A stretch of DNA of 64,000 bases, from NCBI GenBank assembly GCA_935421135.1, contig OW285188.1, positions 17,957,233 to 18,021,232 on the forward strand, given 5' to 3'. Positions 27,301 to 33,037 of this stretch are shown piece by piece. Within the stretch, counting starts at the first letter, position 1. Each line of letters starts with the position of its first letter. The notes under the pieces were generated by a model, which worked only from the letters and a program-made list of their open reading frames with translations, searched no databases and was not told the origin of the DNA. The stretch comes from Bugulina stolonifera (lineage: Eukaryota; Bryozoa; Gymnolaemata; Cheilostomatida; Bugulidae). The translations under genes and the position numbers were made by a program.

Positions 27301-29499
27301 TCACAAATCATGTCTTCGGCATATTTTCAGCCATTAGACTTTTGTGCTGTTATAATTCCAGTGGTTATCATACACTTTAAATTGCACAGAACTTAAGAAA
27401 TACAATAATTGGGATGAATATTACTCACTGTCCCCTGCCATGATTTTACTTATCTCCTCCAGTTCTACGATGTCTTCTAACTTCTTCTGCAACTCGAGAT
27501 TGTCTGACAGTACATAGTTCAGTCCGACTACCATCACAATGCAGACCACAGCCTTCATCTTGAGCTAACTTTATAATATATTAGACAGTAGTAACTGAAG
27601 TAGTCCAGCGACAATATTTGCTGGCCGTGGAATAAACTGTACATGTAATGTAGAGAGGTACGAGTAGCTATACATGTATTGCATAATGCATTAAGATTTG
27701 TTTTATTCAAAGGTATCACTTACTATAAAATAGGAATATACTATCTTGTAGTCTACACTGTGCACCCTACTGTATGTCAACTCAACTAATCCAACTAACT
27801 GAGGCAGAATGAAACATAAACAAGCATTTTGTAATATAATATATTCATATATTCCTGGTTTCATAAGGTTTACATCTGTATCTATCATGTGTGTCTCCAT
27901 GTATTTCTGCTTTCACCTCCAACACTGTGTAGGATGAAGGCCTACTGCAACCTAATTTACATATTACTTCACCTGGATTGCTCACCAAAAATATTGGCAT
28001 TTCGCACTAATTTAAGACACAACAATTCTATGAAATATTGCAACACTAATTCTAGAGCTAGTACAATTCATATCATATGCTAATAGTCAGTGTAGTAATA
28101 TTTCCAATTCCCTATGTTTACAGCCAAACATAACCTTAGCTCCAATGATGACATTATGGCTCGGTTCCTAGAAGAAGCTAAGAAAGAGTTGGAGGAGGAG
28201 ACACAACGATCCAATAAGCGTCACAAAACTAAGAGAAAGTCAAAGACTCCTCCACAACATAGTAATACTCTACCAAGTACTAGGAGCACAGACTATGATG
28301 TCATTCGTTTGGCTCCCCATAGACACATCCTAGGTTTGTAGTCTATATCACTTTTGGTATCCATTAACTGGTAAAATGGAATTTACCCTGATCTACCGTT
28401 TTAATGTGGTACTTTTAGAATTGTCAAGATGTGTCATTGTTGAGCAATTGAATCCACATTCGGGCCATTATTTGTAGGTGGTGCTGGTGGTTTCGTCATT
28501 CCAATAACAGGACCGGTGCCAGAACCATCTAAATTTGAGCCAATCAACTTCCAGAAAGCCAAAGCTTTGAGGAGAAGCGGTTCTTTACCCAAATTTGACT
28601 TCCCATCCCTGATGGATACTCCAGAGTTGCTTCCAGTTACACCCAGACTTATACATTCATCAGAACATCACCAGTCAGACGAGGTATGAACAAGGTTACG
28701 ATGTGTTCGTAGTTTAACATCATTCAGCAATAGATATTGCTGATGTAAAGCATCTATCAGAAAGTGCCATCAATAACATTAGCTGTATATGCATTAGGAA
28801 TCTAACATTAGGTTATGCTAACATCTCTTCATATATCCCAGTGCTTTCTGCAGAGAAATGGTTTCCAAATCCATTTTTCAGTTTGAACAGATAGTGTTGT
28901 AGTAAGACCTGTTGTTGACCCGTTGTCATGGTGATGTTGTATGTAATACTTATAGTCACTCTATAAGAAGAAGGTTGCATGGAATGATAACACTCGTAGA
29001 CGTGAATCCACTCCGGAACCTAAGCAACCAAATATTAATACCCTTAGACTAGTCGAAGAGAGTGACCACGTAAGTGTTGTATCTATCTAAGTCTTCTTTT
29101 ACTGACCCTACTGGCCATTGTCCACTGTCTTGGTTCTTCAATCTTTTGGTTATTTCGTTCATTTTATTTTATTTTGTGCTATTGTTCAGTTTTTACCTGC
29201 ATGTACAATGTAAATGCAAATACTATTGTCACTCATATTTTATGTACTACTACTTGGTCTTTTAGGAGGATGACGAAGCCCAGCCAGAACCGCTGAAGAG
29301 TTCATTTGCTGCCAATAGTCCACGTAGGAACCTTAATGATCATGTTCACGATATCCAGAGAAGTATGGATGAGTCACTAAAGAATATAATAACAGCATTT
29401 AATGAGAGTAACAATAGGAAACAGCAAGCTAGGCAGCAGCTAGAGAAGGCTGTACATAGACGTGTTAACTATACCTCTGCCCCATCATTTCAATATTAG
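327..29499 (+). CDS. Gene A: giant disordered scaffold-like protein, 44-45 exons, 5'-partial
   Basis: One gene reconstructed by joining exons with GT-AG borders. From 870 to the TAG at 29497-29499 the exon lengths total 10,808 nt, and every junction phase matches its neighbour, so the frame stays open for about 3,600 codons; the start codon is upstream of the window. No globular domain is recognised. In order: basic coiled-coil stretches (870-6028), K/E/P-rich repeats, large Pro/Ser/Thr-rich exons, a Ser/Asp stretch, PGMPPYGYP repeats, KSP repeats, SREnT repeats and a coiled C-terminus ending SFQY. Linear motifs KSVRF, SILK and KKVAW fit protein phosphatase 1 docking; RSGSLP fits 14-3-3 binding. 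The style resembles neurofilament-H or MAP-like proteins by composition only. An intracellular scaffold is inferred from lysine-rich composition and lack of membrane segments. Alternative splicing could alter the exon set. Individual exons follow. Confidence 0.8.
870..1085 (+). CDS. Gene A exon 1
   Basis: Starts after tttacag and ends before gtttgt, phase 1 to phase 1. It encodes a Ser/Thr-rich stretch followed by a basic amphipathic segment KKSRFGNLIKAAVKNKKEE and a Glu/Lys coiled coil. This opens the coiled N-terminal part of the visible protein. Confidence 0.7.
1925..2109 (+). CDS. Gene A exon 2
   Basis: Acceptor ttag, donor gtatgt; the codon split at the border gives Ala. It encodes MTPKEQLRFLLRKAKSKED and onward, strongly helical and rich in K, E, Q and A, continuing the coiled-coil region. 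Ends in phase 0. Confidence 0.8.
2547..2670 (+). CDS. Gene A exon 3
   Basis: Acceptor ttacag, donor gtaagt. It encodes AMLEEQRVLLHEKHKQED, helical, then GLPQRWGTIKDVEEPSS. Phase 0 in, phase 1 out. Confidence 0.8.
3841..3994 (+). CDS. Gene A exon 4
   Basis: Acceptor gttttag; a gttagt donor is required to keep phase. It encodes SQSSLAALKRSSSTKGRG and a helical tail with EMIKEQREERDRMSR. The preceding 1.17-kb intron shows no other feature that I can support. Confidence 0.75.
4335..4660 (+). CDS. Gene A exon 5
   Basis: Acceptor ccttag, donor gtatgt, phase 2 in and phase 1 out. It contains an acidic DSDEDNE patch and VITPVKVKKEREKAKQ, then a conserved-looking segment ending RTPEHMRLTPE. The least low-complexity part of the protein is here and in the next four exons, so it is the best stretch for a homology search. 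Confidence 0.8.
4891..4905 (+). CDS. Gene A micro-exon 6 (15 nt)
   Basis: Fifteen bases between tcatag and gtaagc, phase 1 on both sides, encoding GEKPK with the split codon. Length divisible by three means inclusion or skipping leaves the frame intact. Confidence 0.5.
5297..5326 (+). CDS. Gene A micro-exon 7 (30 nt) carrying KSVRF
   Basis: Thirty bases between tttcag and gtaggg, phase 1 on both sides, encoding VRKSVRFEIR. KSVRF matches the RVxF consensus for docking to protein phosphatase 1 catalytic subunit. Being frame-neutral, the exon could switch the motif on and off by alternative splicing; that is inference. Confidence 0.6.
5431..5446 (+). CDS. Gene A micro-exon 8 (16 nt)
   Basis: Sixteen bases between tttttctag and gtaagt, encoding DMSVE. 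It changes phase 1 to phase 2, which fits the acceptor at 5826. If it is skipped, the alternative acceptor before 5831 restores the frame. Confidence 0.5.
5826..6028 (+). CDS. Gene A exon 9
   Basis: Open from the cctcag acceptor (or tacag before 5831) to gtaaga. It encodes TVYFDMVNFVEYWPWMKSS followed by a helical QLFHKVKEDRAAKMRAVIKA region. The aromatic YFDMVNFVEYWPW segment is unusual in an otherwise disordered protein and may be a short folded or binding element. Confidence 0.7.
6266..6724 (+). CDS. Gene A exon 10, KPEPxK repeats
   Basis: Acceptor ctcag, donor gtaaag. After KKRPRVKLTESDEKPE it consists of a roughly 9-12 residue repeat built on EPAKEPVKKP, then an acidic DVSDSDEEKSP end. 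The DNA repeats with the protein, so the array is a coding minisatellite. Confidence 0.85.
7078..7355 (+). mobile_element. tRNA-derived SINE in a gene A intron
   Basis: Positions 7090-7100 (tggtgtagtgg) match an RNA polymerase III A box and 7146-7157 (ggttcaaactcc) match a B box, about 45 nt apart as in tRNA genes. The head does not fold as an intact tRNA by eye, and an unrelated body of about 190 nt follows, ending in an AT-rich tail. This is the layout of a tRNA-derived SINE, lying between exons 10 and 11. Confidence 0.6.
7437..7876 (+). CDS. Gene A exon 11
   Basis: Acceptor ttacag, donor gtaagt, phase 1 in, phase 0 out. It encodes short VAKEVVTKEAV-type repeats, then a K/P-rich stretch (PKPTPKPKPKQD) and a Ser/Val/Pro-rich tail. 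Fully low complexity. Confidence 0.85.
8406..8499 (+). CDS. Gene A exon 12
   Basis: Acceptor ttgtag, donor gtatgt. It encodes TGDAGKKESNADTLSNTLSD and an acidic Arg/Asp tail. Positions 8414-8422 (gatgcaggtaag) look like both an acceptor and a donor inside the exon and may be used as cryptic sites. Confidence 0.75.
9335..9435 (+). CDS. Gene A exon 13, polybasic
   Basis: Acceptor ttacag, donor gtgaag. It encodes ESTRKKKKRRRKLKKSS followed by DEYDYDFLENRGSVVIK. The polybasic run could act as a nuclear localisation or acidic-lipid binding signal. Confidence 0.75.
10028..10202 (+). CDS. Gene A exon 14
   Basis: Acceptor tttag, donor gtaagt, phase 0 in, phase 1 out. It encodes PIEEVEELTAVVDPPPS and more Pro/Thr/Glu-rich sequence, PEST-like in composition. 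Confidence 0.8.
10412..10553 (+). repeat. Tandem duplication of about 70-76 bp in an intron
   Basis: Two adjacent copies share tatcctctct, the run tatgctttctaccagtag-like core and tatcccagc, with scattered differences. It lies in the intron before exon 15. Confidence 0.6.
10585..11544 (+). CDS. Gene A exon 15 (960 nt)
   Basis: Acceptor ttttag, donor gtaagc, phase 1 on both sides and an exact multiple of three. It encodes 320 residues of K/P/S-rich disorder. Near the end are an acidic DPESSDDELPAHIKLLAS patch and KPKFSFFDAFNLHKHAPKRK, an aromatic-basic stretch that may be a binding motif. Ser-Pro and Thr-Pro sites are frequent. Confidence 0.85.
11814..12767 (+). CDS. Gene A exon 16, ETPFGSPPSTPPPTPPPS repeats
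   Basis: Acceptor tttag, donor gtatgt, phase 1 on both sides. The first half holds about five copies of a 26-27 residue repeat with core ETPFGSPPSTPPPTPPPSVA, mirrored by an 80-nt DNA periodicity. The second half is K/E/P/T-rich with a repeated VEQTxPA unit. Each repeat offers several Thr-Pro and Ser-Pro sites. Confidence 0.85.
12886..13118 (+). CDS. Gene A exon 17
   Basis: Acceptor tatag, donor gtaagt. It encodes KGSGFGFFKKNSITSADPSS, a Ser-rich stretch with RTSKVSRTISIKRNGK (basophilic-kinase-like), and a final VDIIKLRRLLHQVDADVDG that could form a short helix. Confidence 0.8.
13462..13555 (+). CDS. Gene A exon 18
   Basis: Acceptor ttgtag, donor gtaatc. It encodes PVRTKPKKVVAPLPMNDPTD and a Ser/Pro tail, phase 0 in, phase 1 out. 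Confidence 0.75.
13727..14287 (+). CDS. Gene A exon 19, Ser/Asp-rich repeats
   Basis: Acceptor cttcag, donor gtataa, phase 1 on both sides. It is dominated by SSTDSES repeats, highly acidic and Ser-rich, resembling a casein kinase 2 substrate tract. It is the only strongly acidic block in a largely basic protein. Confidence 0.85.
14596..14928 (+). CDS. Gene A exon 20, PGMPPYGYP repeats
   Basis: Acceptor tgtag, donor gtaagt. It contains five copies of a 13-residue repeat PGMPPYGYPTAPQ, repeated nearly exactly at DNA level with a 39-nt period, then PPPPP and a basic KSKQKRSRR end. The Pro/Tyr/Gly composition recalls N-termini of annexin A7-like and other condensate-prone proteins; that is an analogy. 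Confidence 0.85.
15142..15238 (+). CDS. Gene A exon 21
   Basis: Acceptor ttgcag, donor gtaagt, phase 1 in, phase 2 out. It encodes PSKDSIQDRHKNILNETLGA and NNPFANFIDMD, the latter with an NPF tripeptide, the known ligand of EH domains. Confidence 0.75.
15511..15896 (+). CDS. Gene A exon 22, Glu/Lys/Pro repeats
   Basis: Acceptor gaacag, donor gtatgt, phase 2 in, phase 1 out. It is built from degenerate ETKPVEKRKVADQK-type repeats of about 13-15 residues. Confidence 0.85.
16048..16113 (+). CDS. Gene A exon 23 (66 nt) with KLKSILT
   Basis: Acceptor ttacag, donor gtaaga, phase 1 on both sides. It encodes DVKDKQPALYETKLKSILTS ending in SGG. SILT is one residue away from the SILK docking motif and lies in the same position of the exon as in the next exon, so the two may be a tandem exon duplication. 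Confidence 0.7.
16466..16522 (+). CDS. Gene A exon 24 (57 nt) with SILK
   Basis: Acceptor tttag, donor gtaagg, phase 1 on both sides. It encodes DPNIPPLPRLKSILKYGSG. SILK fits the second PP1 docking consensus, [GS]-I-L-[RK]. The shared LKSIL and Gly-Ser-Gly end with exon 23 suggest duplication. Confidence 0.7.
16737..16853 (+). CDS. Gene A exon 25
   Basis: Acceptor ttctag, donor gtatgt, phase 1 on both sides. It encodes TPNSKKKSVKLGGGDQ and DPFADYEDVV. KSVKL resembles RVxF but lacks the aromatic final residue. Confidence 0.75.
17465..17529 (+). CDS. Gene A exon 26
   Basis: Acceptor ttgtag, donor gttggt, phase 1 in, phase 0 out. It encodes DSDEEREKARQKIKAKKDAQ, a charged helix. Confidence 0.75.
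17695..17724 (+). CDS. Gene A micro-exon 27 (30 nt)
   Basis: Acceptor ttgtag, donor gtaagt, phase 0 on both sides, encoding AHLNLMKNIE. Its last nine bases and its donor are the seed of the minisatellite that follows. Confidence 0.65.
17716..18170 (+). repeat. Minisatellite of duplicated exon-end plus splice donor
   Basis: About 14 tandem units of 32 or 35 bp. Each begins with aatatagaggtaagt, which is the end of exon 27 plus its donor. Thirteen units keep gaggtaagt and one has gaagtaagt. Reading on from exon 27 gives an in-frame TAG just before the second donor, so use of any downstream donor would truncate the protein. Confidence 0.9.
18320..18551 (+). CDS. Gene A exon 28
   Basis: Acceptor ttgcag, donor gtaaat, phase 0 in, phase 1 out. 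It encodes AFPGKPINKDPPSRLFQEKP followed by K/P/T-rich repeats. Confidence 0.8.
18670..18797 (+). CDS. Gene A exon 29
   Basis: Acceptor tctag, donor gtatgt. It encodes APKKKVKLKKELKKAGAKTT followed by DDVDFETLFGADTEPEPA. PKKKVKL resembles a monopartite nuclear localisation signal. An alternative acceptor ttgtag lies six bases into the exon. Confidence 0.75.
19127..19558 (+). CDS. Gene A exon 30
   Basis: Acceptor aatag, donor gttagt, 144 codons in phase 0, with no ATG near its start. It begins DEYDVPKKRKRRKKKSRDKK, a second strongly basic cluster, then has repeats of a KAPETKPSET type. Confidence 0.8.
19712..21034 (+). CDS. Gene A exon 31 (1,323 nt), KSP repeats
   Basis: Acceptor aacag, donor gtaagt, 441 codons in phase 0. 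It opens with KKSPEKKSPEKKSPEKKSPE, tandem KSP units like those of neurofilament-H tails, which are proline-directed kinase sites. A degenerate 30-50 residue repeat with VSIPxAE cores follows, then K/P/T-rich sequence. The end (ENPYGDYKHVSRSQPPPKN and onward to PPETPHHAG) is more complex. Confidence 0.85.
21436..21586 (+). CDS. Gene A exon 32
   Basis: Acceptor cttcag, donor gttggt. It encodes two copies of an (S/P)RExTM unit, SREPTMVP and PRELTMEAP, related to the SREnT units of exon 35. Confidence 0.75.
21858..22079 (+). CDS. Gene A exon 33, MARCKS-like basic-aromatic segment
   Basis: Acceptor ctgcag, donor gtaggt, phase 1 on both sides. After a Glu/Lys/Pro part it encodes AFKKFLNLFGFSKKSEP, alternating Phe with Lys and Ser as in the MARCKS effector domain, which binds acidic lipids and calmodulin. 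A PEPKPKPEPKPEP run follows. Confidence 0.8.
22210..22418 (+). CDS. Gene A exon 34
   Basis: Acceptor ttacag, donor gtggga. It encodes EPEKEPEKELEVPKEPEP repeats, then SRQRTRSVSLTRKEQ, whose RTRSVSL matches basophilic kinase sites. Confidence 0.8.
22537..22840 (+). CDS. Gene A exon 35, SREnT repeats
   Basis: Acceptor ttttag, donor gtattc. It encodes a short repeat with core SRENTTVS, present in four forms (SRENTTV, SRENTRV, SRQNTMA, SRESTII), then a K/T/P-rich tail. Confidence 0.8.
22995..23048 (+). CDS. Gene A exon 36 (54 nt)
   Basis: Acceptor ttttag, donor gtaagt, phase 1 on both sides. It encodes EPKKSDSLPVVEVKTKGK. Confidence 0.7.
23566..23679 (+). CDS. Gene A exon 37
   Basis: Acceptor cacag, donor gtaggt, phase 1 on both sides. 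It encodes APAKATTSKPKAKILVPKAA and DRPLAPEPSFVSR. The 1-kb intron that follows shows nothing I can support. Confidence 0.75.
24702..24831 (+). CDS. Gene A exon 38
   Basis: Acceptor tacag, donor gtgagt, phase 1 in, phase 2 out. It encodes DDIRPDSGSRFPPIERSYSR and a Ser-rich tail. Confidence 0.75.
25049..25143 (+). CDS. Gene A exon 39
   Basis: Acceptor ctgcag, donor gtatat. It encodes TTGEVEKHPEEQTEERSLSL and PSINSISSNDS. Confidence 0.7.
25425..25583 (+). CDS. Gene A exon 40
   Basis: Acceptor ttgtag, donor gtcagt, phase 1 on both sides. It encodes HKSPTMTPITEETPRATSSG and KQHYRPPNDPFSFYG. The 2.54-kb intron that follows contains gene B on the opposite strand. Confidence 0.75.
26305..27558 (-). 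CDS. Gene B: secreted protein nested in a gene A intron, 243 aa
   Basis: Four exons on the minus strand: 27429-27558, 26973-27287, 26664-26780 and 26305-26474 (TGA at 26305-26307). All three introns are phase 1 with GT-AG borders, and the total of 732 nt is exactly 244 codons. The ATG at 27556-27558 opens a signal peptide MKAVVCIVMVVGLNYVLS. The mature part is charged and hydrophilic, with possible N-glycosylation sites (NVT, NMT, NIT) and a GYGNTEGK motif encoded once in exon 2 and once in exon 3. The last exon is helical (LVKEILSKWKEVIS, MRKLEEALLKLMKS). Function is unknown. The phase-1 design and signal peptide resemble genes C and D, suggesting distant kinship. It lies wholly inside the intron between gene A exons 40 and 41. 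Confidence 0.8.
28124..28333 (+). CDS. Gene A exon 41
   Basis: Acceptor tacag, donor gtttgt, phase 1 on both sides. It encodes AKHNLSSNDDIMARFLEEAK, a helical Glu/Lys stretch, and KRKSKTPPQHSNTLPSTRST. Confidence 0.8.
28478..28683 (+). CDS. Gene A exon 42 with a 14-3-3-type site
   Basis: Acceptor ttgtag, donor gtatga. It encodes GGAGGFVIPITGPVPEPSKF, then ALRRSGSLPKFDFPSLMDTP. RSGSLP is an exact match to the mode-I 14-3-3 consensus R-S-x-S-x-P. Confidence 0.8.
28956..29069 (+). CDS. Gene A exon 43 with KKVAW
   Basis: Acceptor tatag, donor gtaagt, 38 codons in phase 0. It begins SLYKKKVAWNDNTRRRESTP. KKVAW matches the aromatic-ended RVxF/W docking consensus for PP1. Confidence 0.8.
29266..29499 (+). 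CDS. Gene A terminal exon 44
   Basis: Acceptor ttttag to TAG, 77 codons plus stop. After EDDEAQPEPLKSSFAANSPR it encodes a coiled stretch (MDESLKNIITAFNESNNRKQ and onward) and ends in SFQY. Confidence 0.85.
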   Translation, partial: EDDEAQPEPLKSSFAANSPRRNLNDHVHDIQRSMDESLKNIITAFNESNNRKQQARQQLEKAVHRRVNYTSAPSFQY

Positions 29500-30639
29500 T
29501 TTTATCATAACTATATTATAGTATTTATATTTACTCAGTCTGCAAATATGGAACCTGTTCTGCCATTAGTGGTGTCAACTGTGACAAGTGCTGCCACAAT
29601 AGACAATATATATTATACTCAATATAATATACTCAGTGGTTCTAGACAGAGAGTTACAGTACTGTATTGCTGAAATACAGCACACAGTACATTACATTCA
29701 TGTATATTTAGTCAGTAGTCTGATGCATTATATAACATAATCAATATATTAATCTAAGTACTGGAATACTCTGAATTATGAGTATAATGTTTTAATAATT
29801 TAGTTAAATATCACTATTGTATCTACATGTAATAGGTCTATCCTGTTCCCACTAGTATTTACATGCATAGACAATAGGACAAACCTGTATATGGCTATAA
29901 TAGTACATCATAATAATATAATAGGCTAACAGCAGAGTGAAAGTAACCTACTTTGGTACGGCCCAAATATTTCTTATAAGTAGTTCACTAATCTGCTTTA
30001 GTTTTATGTGGTACATACACAAGTATTTATTGTTATTATGTACACCATTACCATACATATACATATAGATGTACCTCGTGGCCTATGCTAGACATACAGT
30101 ATATGCATTGCAAACAATTGCACTGATATGTATATAATATCATTTTAGAAATGTTGCTCAATCTATTTTTATATCTATTGTTATATAACATATTATTACA
30201 GATTAACTAATTTATTTTTCTTTCTTATGTATCTGTATTATATCAATTGTATTCTTACTACATTTTTACAAATATAATCTATCTTCATCTATACTATATA
30301 TTATATAATTATTATATACATGTATATGGAATCTTCTACGTATTAATATGCATGTAAATATTGAATATCACTATCATTCATTCTATTGCCAAATCTATAC
30401 TTTATTAATAAATTTAATAATAAATATGGTTGTGATTGATTATAATTATATATTGTGCTGTCAGAAATGTCAAATGACCCAAGGGGTGATAATTCCACTG
30501 CTTTCTACAATCAAATGACATTAACGGGAAAGGCTGACAACTCCCAATTATTTTGAACAGATTATAGACTGCATTAATGTATTTGAAATATATGTATAGA
30601 AAAGCATCGTATCGCTGCTTAGCTTGATATGCTTCAAAT
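29500..30639 (+). other. Gene A 3' flank and candidate poly(A) signals
   Basis: AT-rich sequence without coding potential. AATAAA at 30407-30412 and 30419-30424 are candidate polyadenylation signals about 0.9 kb after the stop. Confidence 0.5.
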
Positions 30640-31674
30640 CATAGATATAATATAAAGACTAGATAGGACACCCTGTGTTAACGCTCCAATGCCCAAATGT
30701 CTTCTTAACAGCTTTCTGATGTATGAGCTTACACATTCTTTCAACTTGGAGGATCTGTCTAATACATGTAGATCTTTAGCGATCTGGCAGAGTTCAGAGA
30801 CAATAGGGTTGGGTTGTGTTAGACCTCCACAAGTTCTTAATAGATATTTAGGATTAGATCATAGACTAATGCAAAGTGAAGCATCACTGGAGTATGGAGT
30901 GTAAGTGCATGAGGCTACCTGCTGTGCACATGGGCTATTATAATCATGTACTTTATATCAATTGGTGTAACATGACAAGCTGTAGGCTACCCATGTGCAA
31001 TGTAATTTATTATAAATAGCATGAAGTGCCAATAAACAAGGTTATAGCTGTTTTTTGCTCTCACTTTCCAGGTTTGCACCTATCTGTGGCACTGTGGTCA
31101 ACACATGCCTAACAATACGTTAATGTGTGAGACCAAAACAACATGCTGCTCCAATCGCTACACTCAGTACTACTAACATGATTACAAACATTAGAACCAA
31201 TTAATTGCTTTTTGGGGGTGTGGCAATAAGCATTTAGCCTCACTTGACATGCTTCTTCATGGTAATAAATTTGCAAAACAATGATTATGTCAAAACACAA
31301 GGACTTTGGAAACTTTGGAAACTTATTGCAGTGTACATCATGTTTATGTCATGTACATTAGTAATTTTGAGTACTTTTAGACAGTGTAAATAGGTGGTGT
31401 TTAGTACTAGCTGATAGGCCTTCATGTGGTAATGTGCTGTGCAGTCATCATTTTACCAGGATACCAATATTATGGCAGCAGTGTTCGATTTAAACTAAAG
31501 TGGAGCTAGTTTATGCTGCAGTATTCCATTATAATATATAGTGTGAGCCATCATTGAATGCCTGCAACTCCATGGTGAGATCACGTTACGTTGTGGGTTT
31601 TTCCAACAATAAGACATTTGGGCATTGGAGCATTAACACAGGGTGTCCTATCTAGTCTTTATATTATATCTATG
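30640..31674. mobile_element. hAT-type non-autonomous transposon, 1,035 bp
   Basis: Terminal inverted repeats of about 64 bp start catagatataatataaag; the two arms differ at one position (30640-30703 and 31611-31674). Both sides carry the same 8-bp target duplication cttcaaat (30632-30639 and 31675-31682). An 8-bp duplication and CANNG ends are hAT hallmarks. No transposase is recognisable inside, so it would need one in trans. Confidence 0.85.
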
Positions 31675-31682
31675 CTTCAAAT

Positions 31683-33037
31683 ACACTAAAAATAAGAATA
31701 TTTATTAAAAAAAGTTGAAAAATCATGAATAAAACAAAATACCATTTTTATTAGCTTCATACTATTATTAACAATAAGACCATGTGCTAATGATCCAATG
31801 TTTTAATGGTATATGTGTATATAAATCAAGGCCTTGATGTTGTGTCCACCTATATAGTCATGTTGCTACACTAACTCCATTGTTGATAGTTGGAAAATTA
31901 CAAGGGAGTGAACAGCTTTGCCAAAAAATGATCTTTTATTTTAATACTGTATAAACATAAAATAATACAATGTAGCTTTAGTTAGCTTCACATACATGTA
32001 CTAGCTGCATAGGGTGTGCTTTTATCAGAATTGATCTGCACATTCCTTTCAAAACATGGGCTATCCAACAATATGTTTTGTTATATATAAACATACATGT
32101 GCAGTACAGCAATATGCCAGTACAGCAATGAGCCAGTGAAATCTATGAAAATCATTATTCTAGATGTATATCAGAAGTGGGAAAATATTTACAGTTTATA
32201 ATAATATCATAAAAATCTGTTTTACTGCAAGATTATTTTGCTTTCATTTTGCAGTTTCATACAATTATACATTTATTCCTGTACTAGGTTTCAAGAAGCA
32301 AGCAGCTCCTCTCGTCTGTATATATGTCTGTATGTACGCCTGTGAGTATGTCTGTATGTACGTCTGTGAGTACGTCTGTAGGTAAGTCTGTTGGTATGTT
32401 TGTAGGTACTATAAATTATTATACTCTTCTATTCAATATTATATCACATGATCCAGAGGGTAGATGTGATTGTCTCTAGAATAAACTTGACCCTTCATGA
32501 TGTCTACAAATAGTATGAGTAGCACCGCAGATAAATACATGAAAATGTGAACTTTGGTATACAGGTGAATGAACTGGTATTAATTGAATCTATTGACATC
32601 CATGAACTATTAACACTGGCAATTGTAAGCTTTGTTGTACAGGTTTATTCACATTTTTTATTGTTGGTGGTCATCAGGTACATAAATAATAGGTAAATAA
32701 CTAAACATTGAGTGATTGGGCTGGTCATACAAACAATTTTTGAATAGATTTTAAAAGAGAGAAGACAACTTCAAACTTACAAAATACCAAAGTTGTAGCA
32801 CATTCATGTACTGGTGTTATGTACTGTGTAGTCTGTATATTATAATGAGACAAGTGCCTGGAAGGATTCAAAGCTGAGCCTTGCATTTTTAGATGTGAAA
32901 AGTCACAACTAAAGTAGTGTTATCAGCCCTGTCCATAACAGCACACATGGAAGTACTACACTGTAAGCACCGTCTATAGAAAGTATAGCGCTGTAGTAAC
33001 AATTTATTACTTACTGTTACTTCAGTGTCTGTGGGCA
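31683..33037. other. Intergenic region between the transposon and gene C
   Basis: AT-rich with no supportable gene. A short imperfect repeat based on tctgtatgtacg and tctgtgagtacg occupies about 32318-32405. Confidence 0.5.

Noticed and set aside
30689..30904. Possible transposase inside the hAT MITE
   Set aside because: The 71-codon frame begins in the inverted repeat and has no hAT catalytic or zinc-finger motif.
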